This document shows, in pieces, positions 8,245 to 15,525 of a stretch of DNA of 64,000 nucleotides. Under the pieces are notes generated by a model, which was not told the DNA's origin, searched no databases, and was given only the letters and a program-made list of their open reading frames with translations. The translations under genes and the position numbers were made by a program. The DNA is taken from NCBI GenBank assembly GCA_020634135.1, contig JACKCG010000002.1:434001-498000 (forward strand), written 5' to 3'. The DNA comes from Anaerolineaceae bacterium (GTDB taxonomy: Bacteria > Chloroflexota > Anaerolineae > Aggregatilineales > Phototrophicaceae). How positions within the stretch are numbered: position 1 is the stretch's first letter; the number at the start of each line of letters is the position of its first letter.

Positions 8245-8615
8245 ATCCAGGCCAACCGGGTGATCGCTCCTCTGCCCGGCAGAGGGGAGGAAAGTCCGCA
8301 CTCCACAGGGCGCGGTGCTGGCTAACGGCCAGGCGGGGTAACCCGATGGCAAGTGCAACAGAGAGGTGTATTGCCCCATGCCGACGTTGGCATGGGGTGA
8401 GGGTGAAACGGCGGTGTAAGAGACCACCGGCGCGGGCAGTGATGTTCGCGGCCAGGCAAACCCCACCGGGAGCAAGGCCAAGCAGGTACATTGGGGCGGC
8501 CCGTCCCGCAAAAAGTACCGGGTGTGCTGCTTGACTCCATCCGGCAACGGGTGGAGCAGATAGATGATCGCCCCTTCTTCGGAAGGACAGAATGCGGCTT
8601 ACAGGTGGCCTGGAT
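8245..8615 (+). ncRNA. rnpB: RNase P RNA, bacterial type A
   Basis: The catalytic RNA that matures tRNA 5' ends. The conserved 5' core GAGGAAAGTCCGCAC lies near 8287, and the matching 3' core AGAATGCGGCTTACAG near 8589-8604; together these form P4 and its flanking conserved regions. The ends are fixed by a perfect 10-bp P1: ATCCAGGCCA at 8245-8254 pairs with TGGCCTGGAT at 8606-8615. The length (371 nt) fits type A RNAs. A TATAAT lies just upstream. The open frames drawn across this region on both strands are spurious. Confidence 0.96.
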
Positions 8616-8973
8616 ACGCTTTGCCCCATTCATAACCACAGACCGGATCGTGTCCAAAATTCGGAATGCAGTGCAAAAATACCCCCTTTAGCGGACAGGG
8701 CAGGCCCAGTCCCTACCTGTCCCATTAAGATCAGATTTCGTAGGGACAATGCAGGCATTGTCCGTTGGGGTTAATCCCCCAACGCGAAACTTGGCGTAAT
8801 CCTATCCACAATGCAACTCCACACGTACAGCTAGTTTCCTCACAATGGCGACATGCCGTCTTCACATTTTCCACATAACTCTCCGGCATCATCTCAGGCA
8901 ATACAAACGACAACAATCCCCCGGATACCGCCACAAGGGCGAACGGGATGAGAGATGAGAAGGAGTAGGGAGC
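8616..8973. other. Intergenic region between rnpB and the respiratory operon
   Basis: No coding potential is convincing here. The middle holds three hairpins (8693-8784, separate entry). The rest (8785-8973) should contain the promoter of the plus-strand respiratory operon, but no clear -35/-10 pair was found. GAAGGAG, ending 10 nt before the ATG at 8974, is the ribosome binding site. Confidence 0.6.
8693..8784. repeat. Cluster of three consecutive hairpins
   Basis: Three inverted repeats in 92 nt: GGACAGG (8693-8699) with CCTGTCC (8716-8722); GGACAATGC (8744-8752) with GCATTGTCC (8755-8763); CGTTGGGG (8763-8770) with CCCCAACG (8777-8784). The TAGGGACAATGC/GCATTGTCC form resembles dispersed palindromic repeats of Chloroflexota intergenic regions. 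None is followed by a T-run, so they are not simple terminators of rnpB. Confidence 0.7.
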
Positions 8974-9915
8974 ATGTTACAGAAACTAATGGTCGGTATT
9001 TTTATCGTGGCGGTTCTCGGACTAATCGCTTACAGCGTCTATGATGCCAGCCAATCCCTGGCAACCTCGACGGTGGTCGCCGATACCCCAGTTGCCGCTG
9101 TCGGGCAAGCTACCCACCAGGCGACCAACGCCGGTACGGGCGCAGGTGTCGCCAACGCTGGTACAGGCGTAGGTGTCGCTAACCCGGAAGTGACTGCCCA
9201 ACCCATACAACAACAGCTTCAGCTTTCCACTGAAAATGTGGGCGATATCTGGCAGGCCACCGGCACGATCACGGTGCTGGATGATTTCGGCATGACGATT
9301 GCCACCGATACCGGCGAATTTTACGTCGAACTTGGCCCACCGACCTACTGGCAGGCACAGGGTGTCCCGCTGGCAGTGGGCAACGTGGTCACGGTAGACG
9401 GTTTCAATAACGAAGGCCAGATTCATGCCCGCGTGGTGACGATGGGTGAGTTGCAACTGGTCGTCCGTACCGAAGACGGGCAGCCGCTGTGGTCGGGTGG
9501 CGTGGATAATGCTGGCGGCGCGAACCACACGATAACCGTAGACGGCACCACACAACCCAATATTGGCGAAAACGAGTTTCAGGTCGCAGCCGATGACTGG
9601 GTGACGCTCACCGGCATAGTCAACACGGTATCTAACGGCGGCCTGACGATCCAGACCCCTGAAGGCGACGTACTGACCTTCCAACTGGGACGACCTGATT
9701 TCTGGCAGAGCCAGGAAGTCACCCTCCTGCCGGGCGACCCCGTTGAAATCCTGGGGTTCTGGTCAGGCACGCAGTTCATGGTCGGCGACATCACCAAGAC
9801 GGCTACCGGCGAACACATCATCCTGCGTGACCCGAACGGGCGGCAGCTCTGGGGCGGCCCCGGACGGAGCGGCAACAGCAACGGGCAAGCCAATCGCCAG
9901 GGCAACGGTTCATAG
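8974..9915 (+). CDS. Membrane-anchored protein with two OB-like repeat domains, first gene of cytochrome b operon
   Basis: I do not recognise a named family. The 313-residue product has one N-terminal membrane helix (about residues 5-22) and a low-complexity Ala/Gly/Thr linker (TGAGVANAGTGVGVANP). Two homologous all-beta units of about 90 residues follow, around 85-180 and 205-300. Each has W-x-TGxI, a gap, then GxxxTxxTxxGE/D, PxxW/FWQxQ, and a GNVVxxxGF or GDPVxxLGF turn, ending in QLWxGG. This looks like OB-fold or nucleic-acid-free beta-barrel repeats. It lies 72 nt upstream of cytochrome b, on the same strand and with no terminator between, so it is probably an extracytoplasmic accessory or assembly factor of the complex. 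Function is inferred from position only. Confidence 0.72.
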   Translation: MLQKLMVGIFIVAVLGLIAYSVYDASQSLATSTVVADTPVAAVGQATHQATNAGTGAGVANAGTGVGVANPEVTAQPIQQQLQLSTENVGDIWQATGTITVLDDFGMTIATDTGEFYVELGPPTYWQAQGVPLAVGNVVTVDGFNNEGQIHARVVTMGELQLVVRTEDGQPLWSGGVDNAGGANHTITVDGTTQPNIGENEFQVAADDWVTLTGIVNTVSNGGLTIQTPEGDVLTFQLGRPDFWQSQEVTLLPGDPVEILGFWSGTQFMVGDITKTATGEHIILRDPNGRQLWGGPGRSGNSNGQANRQGNGS

Positions 9916-9987
9916 CGAAGGAGCGCGGCGCGGGGGATACCCAGGACGGTATCCCCCCGCCCGTTACGCAACAGGAGCGAAACGATT

Positions 9988-11376
9988 ATGACAACGATTG
10001 ACCCACGACCCGACCCCTTCCCGCAGCGTGTGGCTGACTCAGTGAACCGGGATGACTTCCCGCTCGATACCGAACGTTCACGGCTGCGGTACGTGATGAA
10101 TAACCTGATCCTGCACATCCACCCCAGCAAAGTTGCCCGCCCCACCCTCAAGTTCACCTACACCTGGGGACTCGGTGGGCTGGCGATCCTGCTGCTGGCG
10201 ATCCTGGTTGGCACCGGGATTATGCTGATGTTTGTGTATACCCCCTCGCCGGACACCGCCTATAACGATATGCTGGCCCTGCAAACCACTGTCAACTTCG
10301 GCCAACTGCTCCGTAATATCCATCACTGGAGCGGTAATCTGCTGGTGATTGTAGCTTTTCTGCACCTGTTACGGGTCTTTTTTACCGGCGGGCTGCGTCC
10401 CCCGCGTGAATTCAACTGGGCATTAGGCGTCGGGCTGCTACTGCTGGTGGTCGGCGCAAATTTCACCGGCTACCTGCTCCCCTGGGATCAACTGGCGTAT
10501 TGGGCGGTGACAGTCGCCTCAAGTCTGCTGAGTTACATCCCGATTATCGGAAACGGCCTGAGCCAGCTTCTGCTAGGCGGGCCGGAAGTGAGCGCGGCGA
10601 CGCTAACCAACTTTTACGGCCTGCATGTGGCGATTATCCCGATGTTGATTTTCTTCATCGCGTCGTTCCACATCTGGCGTGTGCGTAAGGATACGCTCTC
10701 TATTCCGCGCAACGTGGACGAAGAACCGATTGGTCGTGTCGAAAAAGTCTCCACACTTCCCTACCTGGTGAGCATCGAAGTGGTTTTCGCGCTGGTGGTG
10801 ATGGCCGGGCTGCTGCTATGGGCTTCGTGGGTGAATGCCCCGCTGGAAGCCGCCGCCGACCCACTACATAGTCCGAACCCGGCGAAGGCGGCCTGGTACT
10901 TCATGGGTTTGCAGGAACTCTTACTCCACTTCCACCCGGTTTTCGGCGCGATTGTCATCCCGGCGCTGGGGTTGACGGGGCTGCTGGTTTTCCCATATCT
11001 GCGCTTCGACACCGACTCGGAGGGTATCTGGTTCCGGTCACGGAAGGGGCGGCGCATGGCCTGGGTAGCCGCGATTAGCGCCCTCATCGTAACGCCCCTG
11101 CTGGTGCTGTGGGACGAATATGTTCTCGACCTACCCGCGCTGTTCCCCGACTTGCCCACGATTGTGAGCAACGGCTGGATACCGCTGGTCTTCGTGCTGG
11201 TGTCACTGGCGCTCTACTATTGGCTGATGAAGTGGTGGTTCAAATCCACGCGAGATGAAGCGCGGCAGGCGGTATTCATTGTGCTGGTGGTTGCTTTCAT
11301 TCTATTAACGGTAATTGGCGTCGCCTTCCGGGGTGAAGGCATGGCGCTGATGTGGCCCTGGGAGGTGTTGGCATGA
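9988..11376 (+). CDS. Cytochrome b subunit (b6-type, fused with subunit IV region) of a Rieske/cytochrome b complex
   Basis: A 462-residue membrane quinol-oxidising subunit. Heme ligands are His112 and His126 in helix B (HHWSGNLLVIVAFLH) and His213 and His228 in helix D. The 14 and 15-residue steps are the spacing known for b6, not for mitochondrial-type cytochrome b. The C-terminal half corresponds to subunit IV and adds several helices, so this is a natural fusion. The Qo-site PEWY motif is replaced by Ala301-Ala302-Trp303-Tyr304. That and the lineage suggest menaquinol as donor. The ATG at 9988 has AGGAG upstream, and the stop overlaps the Rieske start (ATGA). Confidence 0.93.
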   Translation: MTTIDPRPDPFPQRVADSVNRDDFPLDTERSRLRYVMNNLILHIHPSKVARPTLKFTYTWGLGGLAILLLAILVGTGIMLMFVYTPSPDTAYNDMLALQTTVNFGQLLRNIHHWSGNLLVIVAFLHLLRVFFTGGLRPPREFNWALGVGLLLLVVGANFTGYLLPWDQLAYWAVTVASSLLSYIPIIGNGLSQLLLGGPEVSAATLTNFYGLHVAIIPMLIFFIASFHIWRVRKDTLSIPRNVDEEPIGRVEKVSTLPYLVSIEVVFALVVMAGLLLWASWVNAPLEAAADPLHSPNPAKAAWYFMGLQELLLHFHPVFGAIVIPALGLTGLLVFPYLRFDTDSEGIWFRSRKGRRMAWVAAISALIVTPLLVLWDEYVLDLPALFPDLPTIVSNGWIPLVFVLVSLALYYWLMKWWFKSTRDEARQAVFIVLVVAFILLTVIGVAFRGEGMALMWPWEVLA

Positions 11377-11870
11377 CGAGTACAACGCAGAATCCGCAAC
11401 AAGAACCGAGCCGTCGTGATTTTCTCCAGGTCGCCTGGGCGGCTACCGGCGCGATTTCGCTGGCTGTGACCGGCGGCGTCGCCCTCAGTTTCTTCGCGCC
11501 GAAGGTGGTCGAAGGTGAGTTTGGCGGAGTATTCACAGTGGGCGCAGTGGATGATTTTCCACCCGGCAGTGTGACCCCCATCACCACTGGTCGTTTCTAT
11601 GTGGTACGGCAGGCGGACGGCGGCTTCGTGGCGCTCTACCAGAAATGCACGCACCTGGGCTGTGCCGTCCCCTGGAACCCGGAAGCCGGGAGTTTCATCT
11701 GCCCGTGTCATGCGTCGGCCTTTGAGATGGACGGCGCGGTGATTAATCCCCCCGCACCCCGCCCGCTGGATCGTTTCCCGGTCACAATTACCGAGGGAGT
11801 TGTCAGCGTAGATACCGGGGAACGGATCGAACGCGACCACGTTAGCGGCGCAGACGCCGTGTACGCATAG
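11373..11870 (+). CDS. Rieske [2Fe-2S] iron-sulfur protein
   Basis: A 165-residue Rieske subunit. The cluster ligands are clear: Cys92-Thr-His94-Leu-Gly-Cys97 and Cys110-Pro-Cys112-His113, including the disulfide cysteines Cys97 and Cys112. The N-terminus (SRRDFLQVAW) is a twin-arginine signal followed by one hydrophobic anchor, as expected for a folded cluster protein exported by Tat. I start it at ATG 11373, which overlaps the cytochrome b stop by 4 nt and has GGAGG 10 nt upstream. The earlier in-frame ATG at 11352 would only add residues inside the cytochrome b gene. It passes electrons from quinol at the Qo site to the cytochrome c encoded next. Confidence 0.95.
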   Translation: MTSTTQNPQQEPSRRDFLQVAWAATGAISLAVTGGVALSFFAPKVVEGEFGGVFTVGAVDDFPPGSVTPITTGRFYVVRQADGGFVALYQKCTHLGCAVPWNPEAGSFICPCHASAFEMDGAVINPPAPRPLDRFPVTITEGVVSVDTGERIERDHVSGADAVYA

Positions 11871-11879
11871 GAGAAAATC

Positions 11880-12935
11880 ATGAGTCGAAATATGGCCTGG
11901 ACGGGCTTTCTGGCGACGGTGTTGATCCTGGTCACGCTGGTATTGGCGGTGATCCGCGAACCGGCGATCCAGGCGCGGGCGGCGGAAACGCAACTGATCG
12001 CCTCCGTCACGGAAGGCATGGATATTTACCTGGAAAACTGCGTGGTGTGTCATGGCGCAGCCGGTGAAGGGTTGGGTTCGTATCCCTCACTGGCACTTGT
12101 GAGCGATATGGACGCGGAAACCTTGTACAAGACGATTGAGCGCGGGCGCTTCAATACCCAGATGGCGGCCTATGGCGTGAATGAAGGCGGAATTCTGGGT
12201 GACGCCCAGATTGATAGTCTGGTTTCGCTCATTCAGAATGTCAACTGGCGCACGGTGTATACCCGCGCAGAGGCACTGGATGTCCTGCCGCCCCAACTGG
12301 TGGCCGCGCCGGTTTCGGAAGAAACGCTGGTGCAGGTCAGCGCGTTAGCCGATGGGACGGCGCTGGCAGACGGGCTGGAACTGTACGCGGCGAACTGTGT
12401 ATCGTGTCATGGCCCGAACCTGGAAGGGTCGAGCATCGCACCCACACTCAATACGGACGTGATCCGACAGACGGATGGCTTTGAACTGGCGCGGATTATC
12501 GAGCAAGGCGTCCCCGGCACATTGATGGCCGGGTGGAGTAACGCCCTGACCAGCGAAGAGATCAGCGCACTGGTTCAGCTCCTCCAACGCTGGGATGAGG
12601 TTCAGAATATGGGCGTGGCCGTGCCAGTGGTGGAAGTTCCGCCGATTGACATGAGTCCTGAGATCATCGCCAGCGGAGCGCGGCTGTTCAACATCACCTG
12701 TACCTCGTGTCATGGCACAGGCGGATACGGTACGGTGATGGCTCCGGCGCTGAATAATTCGCTGTTCCTGACGACGACCTCCGACACGCAGATTCACCAG
12801 ATCATTGCGATGGGTGTGCCAGGAACGATTATGCCCGCCTGGAGTTCCCGCCTGAGCGATACGGAAATCAACGCCCTGATCGCGTACATGCGGAGTTGGG
12901 AGGCCGACGCGCCGATCATCACGCAGGCCCGCTAA
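11880..12935 (+). CDS. Triheme membrane-anchored cytochrome c (three fused monoheme domains)
   Basis: A 351-residue protein with an N-terminal membrane helix (about residues 5-24) and three class I cytochrome c domains. Heme sites are Cys54-Val-Val-Cys-His58, Cys173-Val-Ser-Cys-His177 and Cys274-Thr-Ser-Cys-His278. Each domain ends in a Met-containing loop (FNTQMAAYG, GTLMAGWS, GTIMPAWS) giving His/Met ligation. It lies 9 nt after the Rieske gene and probably takes the place of cytochrome c1 or f in this complex. Fusion of three monoheme modules makes it a short wire from the Rieske cluster to a terminal oxidase or soluble carrier. A strong terminator follows. Confidence 0.93.
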   Translation: MSRNMAWTGFLATVLILVTLVLAVIREPAIQARAAETQLIASVTEGMDIYLENCVVCHGAAGEGLGSYPSLALVSDMDAETLYKTIERGRFNTQMAAYGVNEGGILGDAQIDSLVSLIQNVNWRTVYTRAEALDVLPPQLVAAPVSEETLVQVSALADGTALADGLELYAANCVSCHGPNLEGSSIAPTLNTDVIRQTDGFELARIIEQGVPGTLMAGWSNALTSEEISALVQLLQRWDEVQNMGVAVPVVEVPPIDMSPEIIASGARLFNITCTSCHGTGGYGTVMAPALNNSLFLTTTSDTQIHQIIAMGVPGTIMPAWSSRLSDTEINALIAYMRSWEADAPIITQAR

Positions 12936-12956
12936 GGATAGGATCGTCATTTTCGT

Positions 12957-12986
12957 GGGGAGGGCGCAAACCCTCCCCTTTCTGTT
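12957..12986 (+). terminator. Intrinsic terminator of the cytochrome b/Rieske operon
   Basis: GGGGAGGG (12957-12964) pairs perfectly with CCCTCCCC (12971-12978) around CGCAAA, followed by TTTCTGTT. It lies 22 nt after the triheme cytochrome stop. Confidence 0.82.
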
Positions 12987-13028
12987 AGAATGGATTTCAG
13001 ACCGCAAACCGAGCGTTAGAGATCAACC

Positions 13029-13721
13029 ATGAGCAAGAAAATTCTGATTGCCGACGATGAACAGCACATCCTGGATACCCTGAGCGCCTACCTGAAGGCG
13101 GAAGGCTACGACATTCTGACCGTGCATAACGGGCGGGACGCGGTGTTTACCTGCCGCCACGAGAATCCCGACATCGTGATTCTGGACGTGATGATGCCGG
13201 AAATGAACGGGTGGGAGGCCGCCCGCATGATCCGGCGGGAGAGCAGTGTCCCCCTGCTGTTCCTCACCGCCCGCGTGGACGACATTGACCAGATCACCGG
13301 GTTGGAAATCGGCGCGGACGACTATATCACCAAGCCGTTCAGTCCGCGGGTGGTGGTGGCGCGGGTACGGGCGCTGTTACGGCGTTCGGATTCCTCGCTT
13401 TCGCCGGAAACCCAGGTGTGGCGGGTGGGTGAACTGGAAGTCAACGCCCCCATGCGAACCGTCACTGTCGACGGAAAACGTATTGACCTGACGCCGAGCG
13501 AGTTCAGCCTGCTCCAAACCCTGATCGCGCGTCCGGGACGGGTGTTTACCCGGATGGAACTGCTGGACTACGTGCAGGGCGAGGCTTACGCCGCCTATGA
13601 ACGCACGATTGATGTGCATGTCAAGAATCTGCGGATCAAGATTGAGGTTGACCCCAAAACGCCGGAATACATCGAAACTGTGTACGGAGTCGGGTATCGG
13701 ATGAGGCCTGAGAATGAATAG
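13029..13721 (+). CDS. OmpR/PhoB-family response regulator
   Basis: A 230-residue two-domain regulator. The receiver domain covers residues 1-120, with acidic Asp10-Asp11, phospho-acceptor Asp in VILDVMMPEMNGW (about residue 54), the switch Thr in LFLTARVDD and Lys in YITKPFSP. The C-terminal winged helix (about 135-228) has the DLTPSEFSLLQTL and TIDVHVKNLRIKIE signatures of OmpR DNA-binding domains. It overlaps the cognate kinase by 8 nt. Separation from the respiratory operon by a terminator means independent transcription, though proximity makes respiratory genes possible targets. Start ATG 13029 has only a weak GAGA-like ribosome site. Confidence 0.95.
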   Translation: MSKKILIADDEQHILDTLSAYLKAEGYDILTVHNGRDAVFTCRHENPDIVILDVMMPEMNGWEAARMIRRESSVPLLFLTARVDDIDQITGLEIGADDYITKPFSPRVVVARVRALLRRSDSSLSPETQVWRVGELEVNAPMRTVTVDGKRIDLTPSEFSLLQTLIARPGRVFTRMELLDYVQGEAYAAYERTIDVHVKNLRIKIEVDPKTPEYIETVYGVGYRMRPENE

Positions 13722-15156
13722 ACTGTGGCTGCGGCTGGCGCTGAGTTTCCTGATCGTCACCTGGCTGGTGGTGGGCGTAGTGGCGCTGCTCATCAGCGCG
13801 TCGGTGCAGTCGAATTTCCGGGATTACGTCACCAAGACCAATATCGCCCGTTTCGGCCAGGATTTAGTCACCCAGTTGGAAGCCTACTACGCGGTGAACA
13901 ACACCTGGGACGGGGTGGGCGACCTGCTGCCGGAACGCGGGGGTGGGAGCGGTGCTGGAAGTGGGAACGAAGGGCGTGGCGCCCAGCTTTTTATCGCTGA
14001 CGCCAATGGAATCGTGGTCGCGGCTACGCAGTCGGATTGGGTCGGGCAACCGGTAGCGGCGCTGGGTACGACGCGCACGATTGATTTACATGACTCGAAC
14101 GAGCAGCGGGTGGGCATCCTGGGGGAGCAGACACCGGGTTCGCTGGCGATTAACGAGGCGGAACAGCAGTTTTCCCAGGAAACCAGCAGCGGCCTGTTGT
14201 TGACAGCCCTGTTAGGCGGGGTGGCGGCGTTCCTGTTGGGCATCCTGGTTTCCTACAACCTGACACGCCCTCTGCAACGGCTCACCGACGCGGTGAGCGC
14301 CTGGACGGTGCATGATCTGGGGCAGCAGGTGAGTGTTTCCGGTACGGATGAGATGCGCCAGATGGCGAAGGCATTTAACACGCTTTCCGGGCGGCTGGGG
14401 GAAGGCGAAACGGCACGACGACAGATGGCGGCGGACATCGCCCACGAACTGCGGACGCCGGTGACGGTGATGCGCGGCCACCTGGAGGCAATGATGGATG
14501 GGATTTACCCGCTGGATACGGCGCACCTGGGAGTCGCGTATGACCAGGTACTACACCTGAACCGGCTGGTGGAGGATTTGCGCCTGTTGACGCTGGCCGA
14601 GGCCGGGCATTTACCCCTGAACCAGGCTCGTCTGAAACCGGAAACGCTGATTCAACAGGCGGCGGAACGGTTTGAGCCGCTGGCCCAGGACGCGGCTATT
14701 ACGCTGACGATAGAGACTCCCGGCACACTGCCGGAAATTCACGCCGATGCCCACCGGCTGCTCCAGGTGTTCGATAACCTGCTGACGAACGCCCTGCGCC
14801 ATACGCCGGAACACGGGCGAATCGCGATTCGGGCGACGCAGACGGCGGAGACGGTCAAGATCAGTGTGTTTAACAGCGGCCAGCCGATTCCCCCGGAGCA
14901 GGCGGCGCGGCTGTTTGACCAGTTCTGGCGGGCGGACGAAGCCCGGAAACGGGATGCCGGGGGCAGCGGCCTGGGGCTGGCGATCAGCCGCCAGTTGGTG
15001 CGGTTACATGGCGGTGAGATGGTGTGTGAGCCAGTGCCGGATGGGGCGTGTTTCACGTTCACGCTGAGGATTGAGGAAGAACAGTGGAAAGTTGAAAGTG
15101 CCGAGTTTAAAAGCAGTTCTGAGTCTTGCGTGCTGAGGCTTGAGGAAAAGCAGTAA
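13714..15156 (+). CDS. Sensor histidine kinase of the adjacent two-component pair, with repeat-derived C-terminus
   Basis: A 480-residue kinase with two membrane helices (about 5-30 and 160-185) around a periplasmic sensor region. A HAMP linker follows (YNLTRPLQRLTDAV), then HisKA with ADIAHELRTPVTVMRGHLEAM, and HATPase_c with NALRHT, an Asn-Ser-Gly-Gln-Pro G1 box variant, and GGSGLGLAISRQLV. The normal kinase fold ends near FTFTLRIEEE. The last 28 or so residues are encoded by the first copy of a 68-bp tandem repeat (15073-15298), and the stop lies in the second copy. The tail is therefore probably not functional. It overlaps the response regulator, so the pair is co-expressed. Confidence 0.94.
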   Translation: MNRLWLRLALSFLIVTWLVVGVVALLISASVQSNFRDYVTKTNIARFGQDLVTQLEAYYAVNNTWDGVGDLLPERGGGSGAGSGNEGRGAQLFIADANGIVVAATQSDWVGQPVAALGTTRTIDLHDSNEQRVGILGEQTPGSLAINEAEQQFSQETSSGLLLTALLGGVAAFLLGILVSYNLTRPLQRLTDAVSAWTVHDLGQQVSVSGTDEMRQMAKAFNTLSGRLGEGETARRQMAADIAHELRTPVTVMRGHLEAMMDGIYPLDTAHLGVAYDQVLHLNRLVEDLRLLTLAEAGHLPLNQARLKPETLIQQAAERFEPLAQDAAITLTIETPGTLPEIHADAHRLLQVFDNLLTNALRHTPEHGRIAIRATQTAETVKISVFNSGQPIPPEQAARLFDQFWRADEARKRDAGGSGLGLAISRQLVRLHGGEMVCEPVPDGACFTFTLRIEEEQWKVESAEFKSSSESCVLRLEEKQ

Positions 15157-15298
15157 AAAGTTAAAAGTGCCGAGTAAAAAGCAGTTCTGAGTCTTGCGTG
15201 CTGAGGCTTGAGGAAGAACAGTGGAAAGTTGAAAGTGCCGAGTAAAAAGCAGTTCTGAGTCTTGCGTGCTGAGGCTTGAGGAAAAGCAGTAAAAAGTG
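15073..15298. repeat. 3.3 copies of a 68-69 bp tandem repeat at the end of the kinase gene
   Basis: Units begin at 15073, 15142, 15210 and 15278, each with GAGGAA(G/A)A and ending in TCTTGCGTGCTGAGGCTT. Copies 1 and 3 share GAACAGTGGAAAGTTGAAAG. Copies 2 and 4 share AAGCAGTAAAAAGT. The alternation implies that a 137-bp dimer was duplicated. Copy 1 carries one extra T, giving 69 bp. Confidence 0.92.
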
Positions 15299-15355
15299 AC
15301 CTTACGCTCAGTCTAACGGACTTTTATGGTGTCCGCCAAACTGGGGTAAGGTCAC
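15296..15355. other. Long imperfect hairpin, possible terminator of the two-component operon
   Basis: GTGACCTTAC (15296-15305) pairs perfectly with GTAAGGTCAC (15346-15355). The arms continue inward with mismatches to a second perfect stretch (CGGAC at 15317-15321 with GTCCG at 15331-15335) around an 8-nt loop. AATTTT follows. It may end transcription or be the remnant of a small inverted-repeat element. The rest of 15356-15525 shows no other structure; it must hold the promoter of the aminotransferase gene, but no convincing -35/-10 pair was found. Confidence 0.55.
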
Positions 15356-15525
15356 AATTTTGAAAACTCCCCGCCACCATGACAATCAGCACGGCTTTGG
15401 CCTGATAATTTCCCCTATTTTGCCGATGTATGCCCATGCGGTGAAAGGTGCGTTAAAATAGATAGATTGTTCATCGCAATACTGCGTTTTTTACATGATA
15501 CGTTGATACGGAGGGCGACGCGCCT

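Noticed and set aside
8176..8657. Several overlapping open frames on both strands
   Set aside because: They lie across RNase P RNA, whose conserved core and P1 helix are clear.
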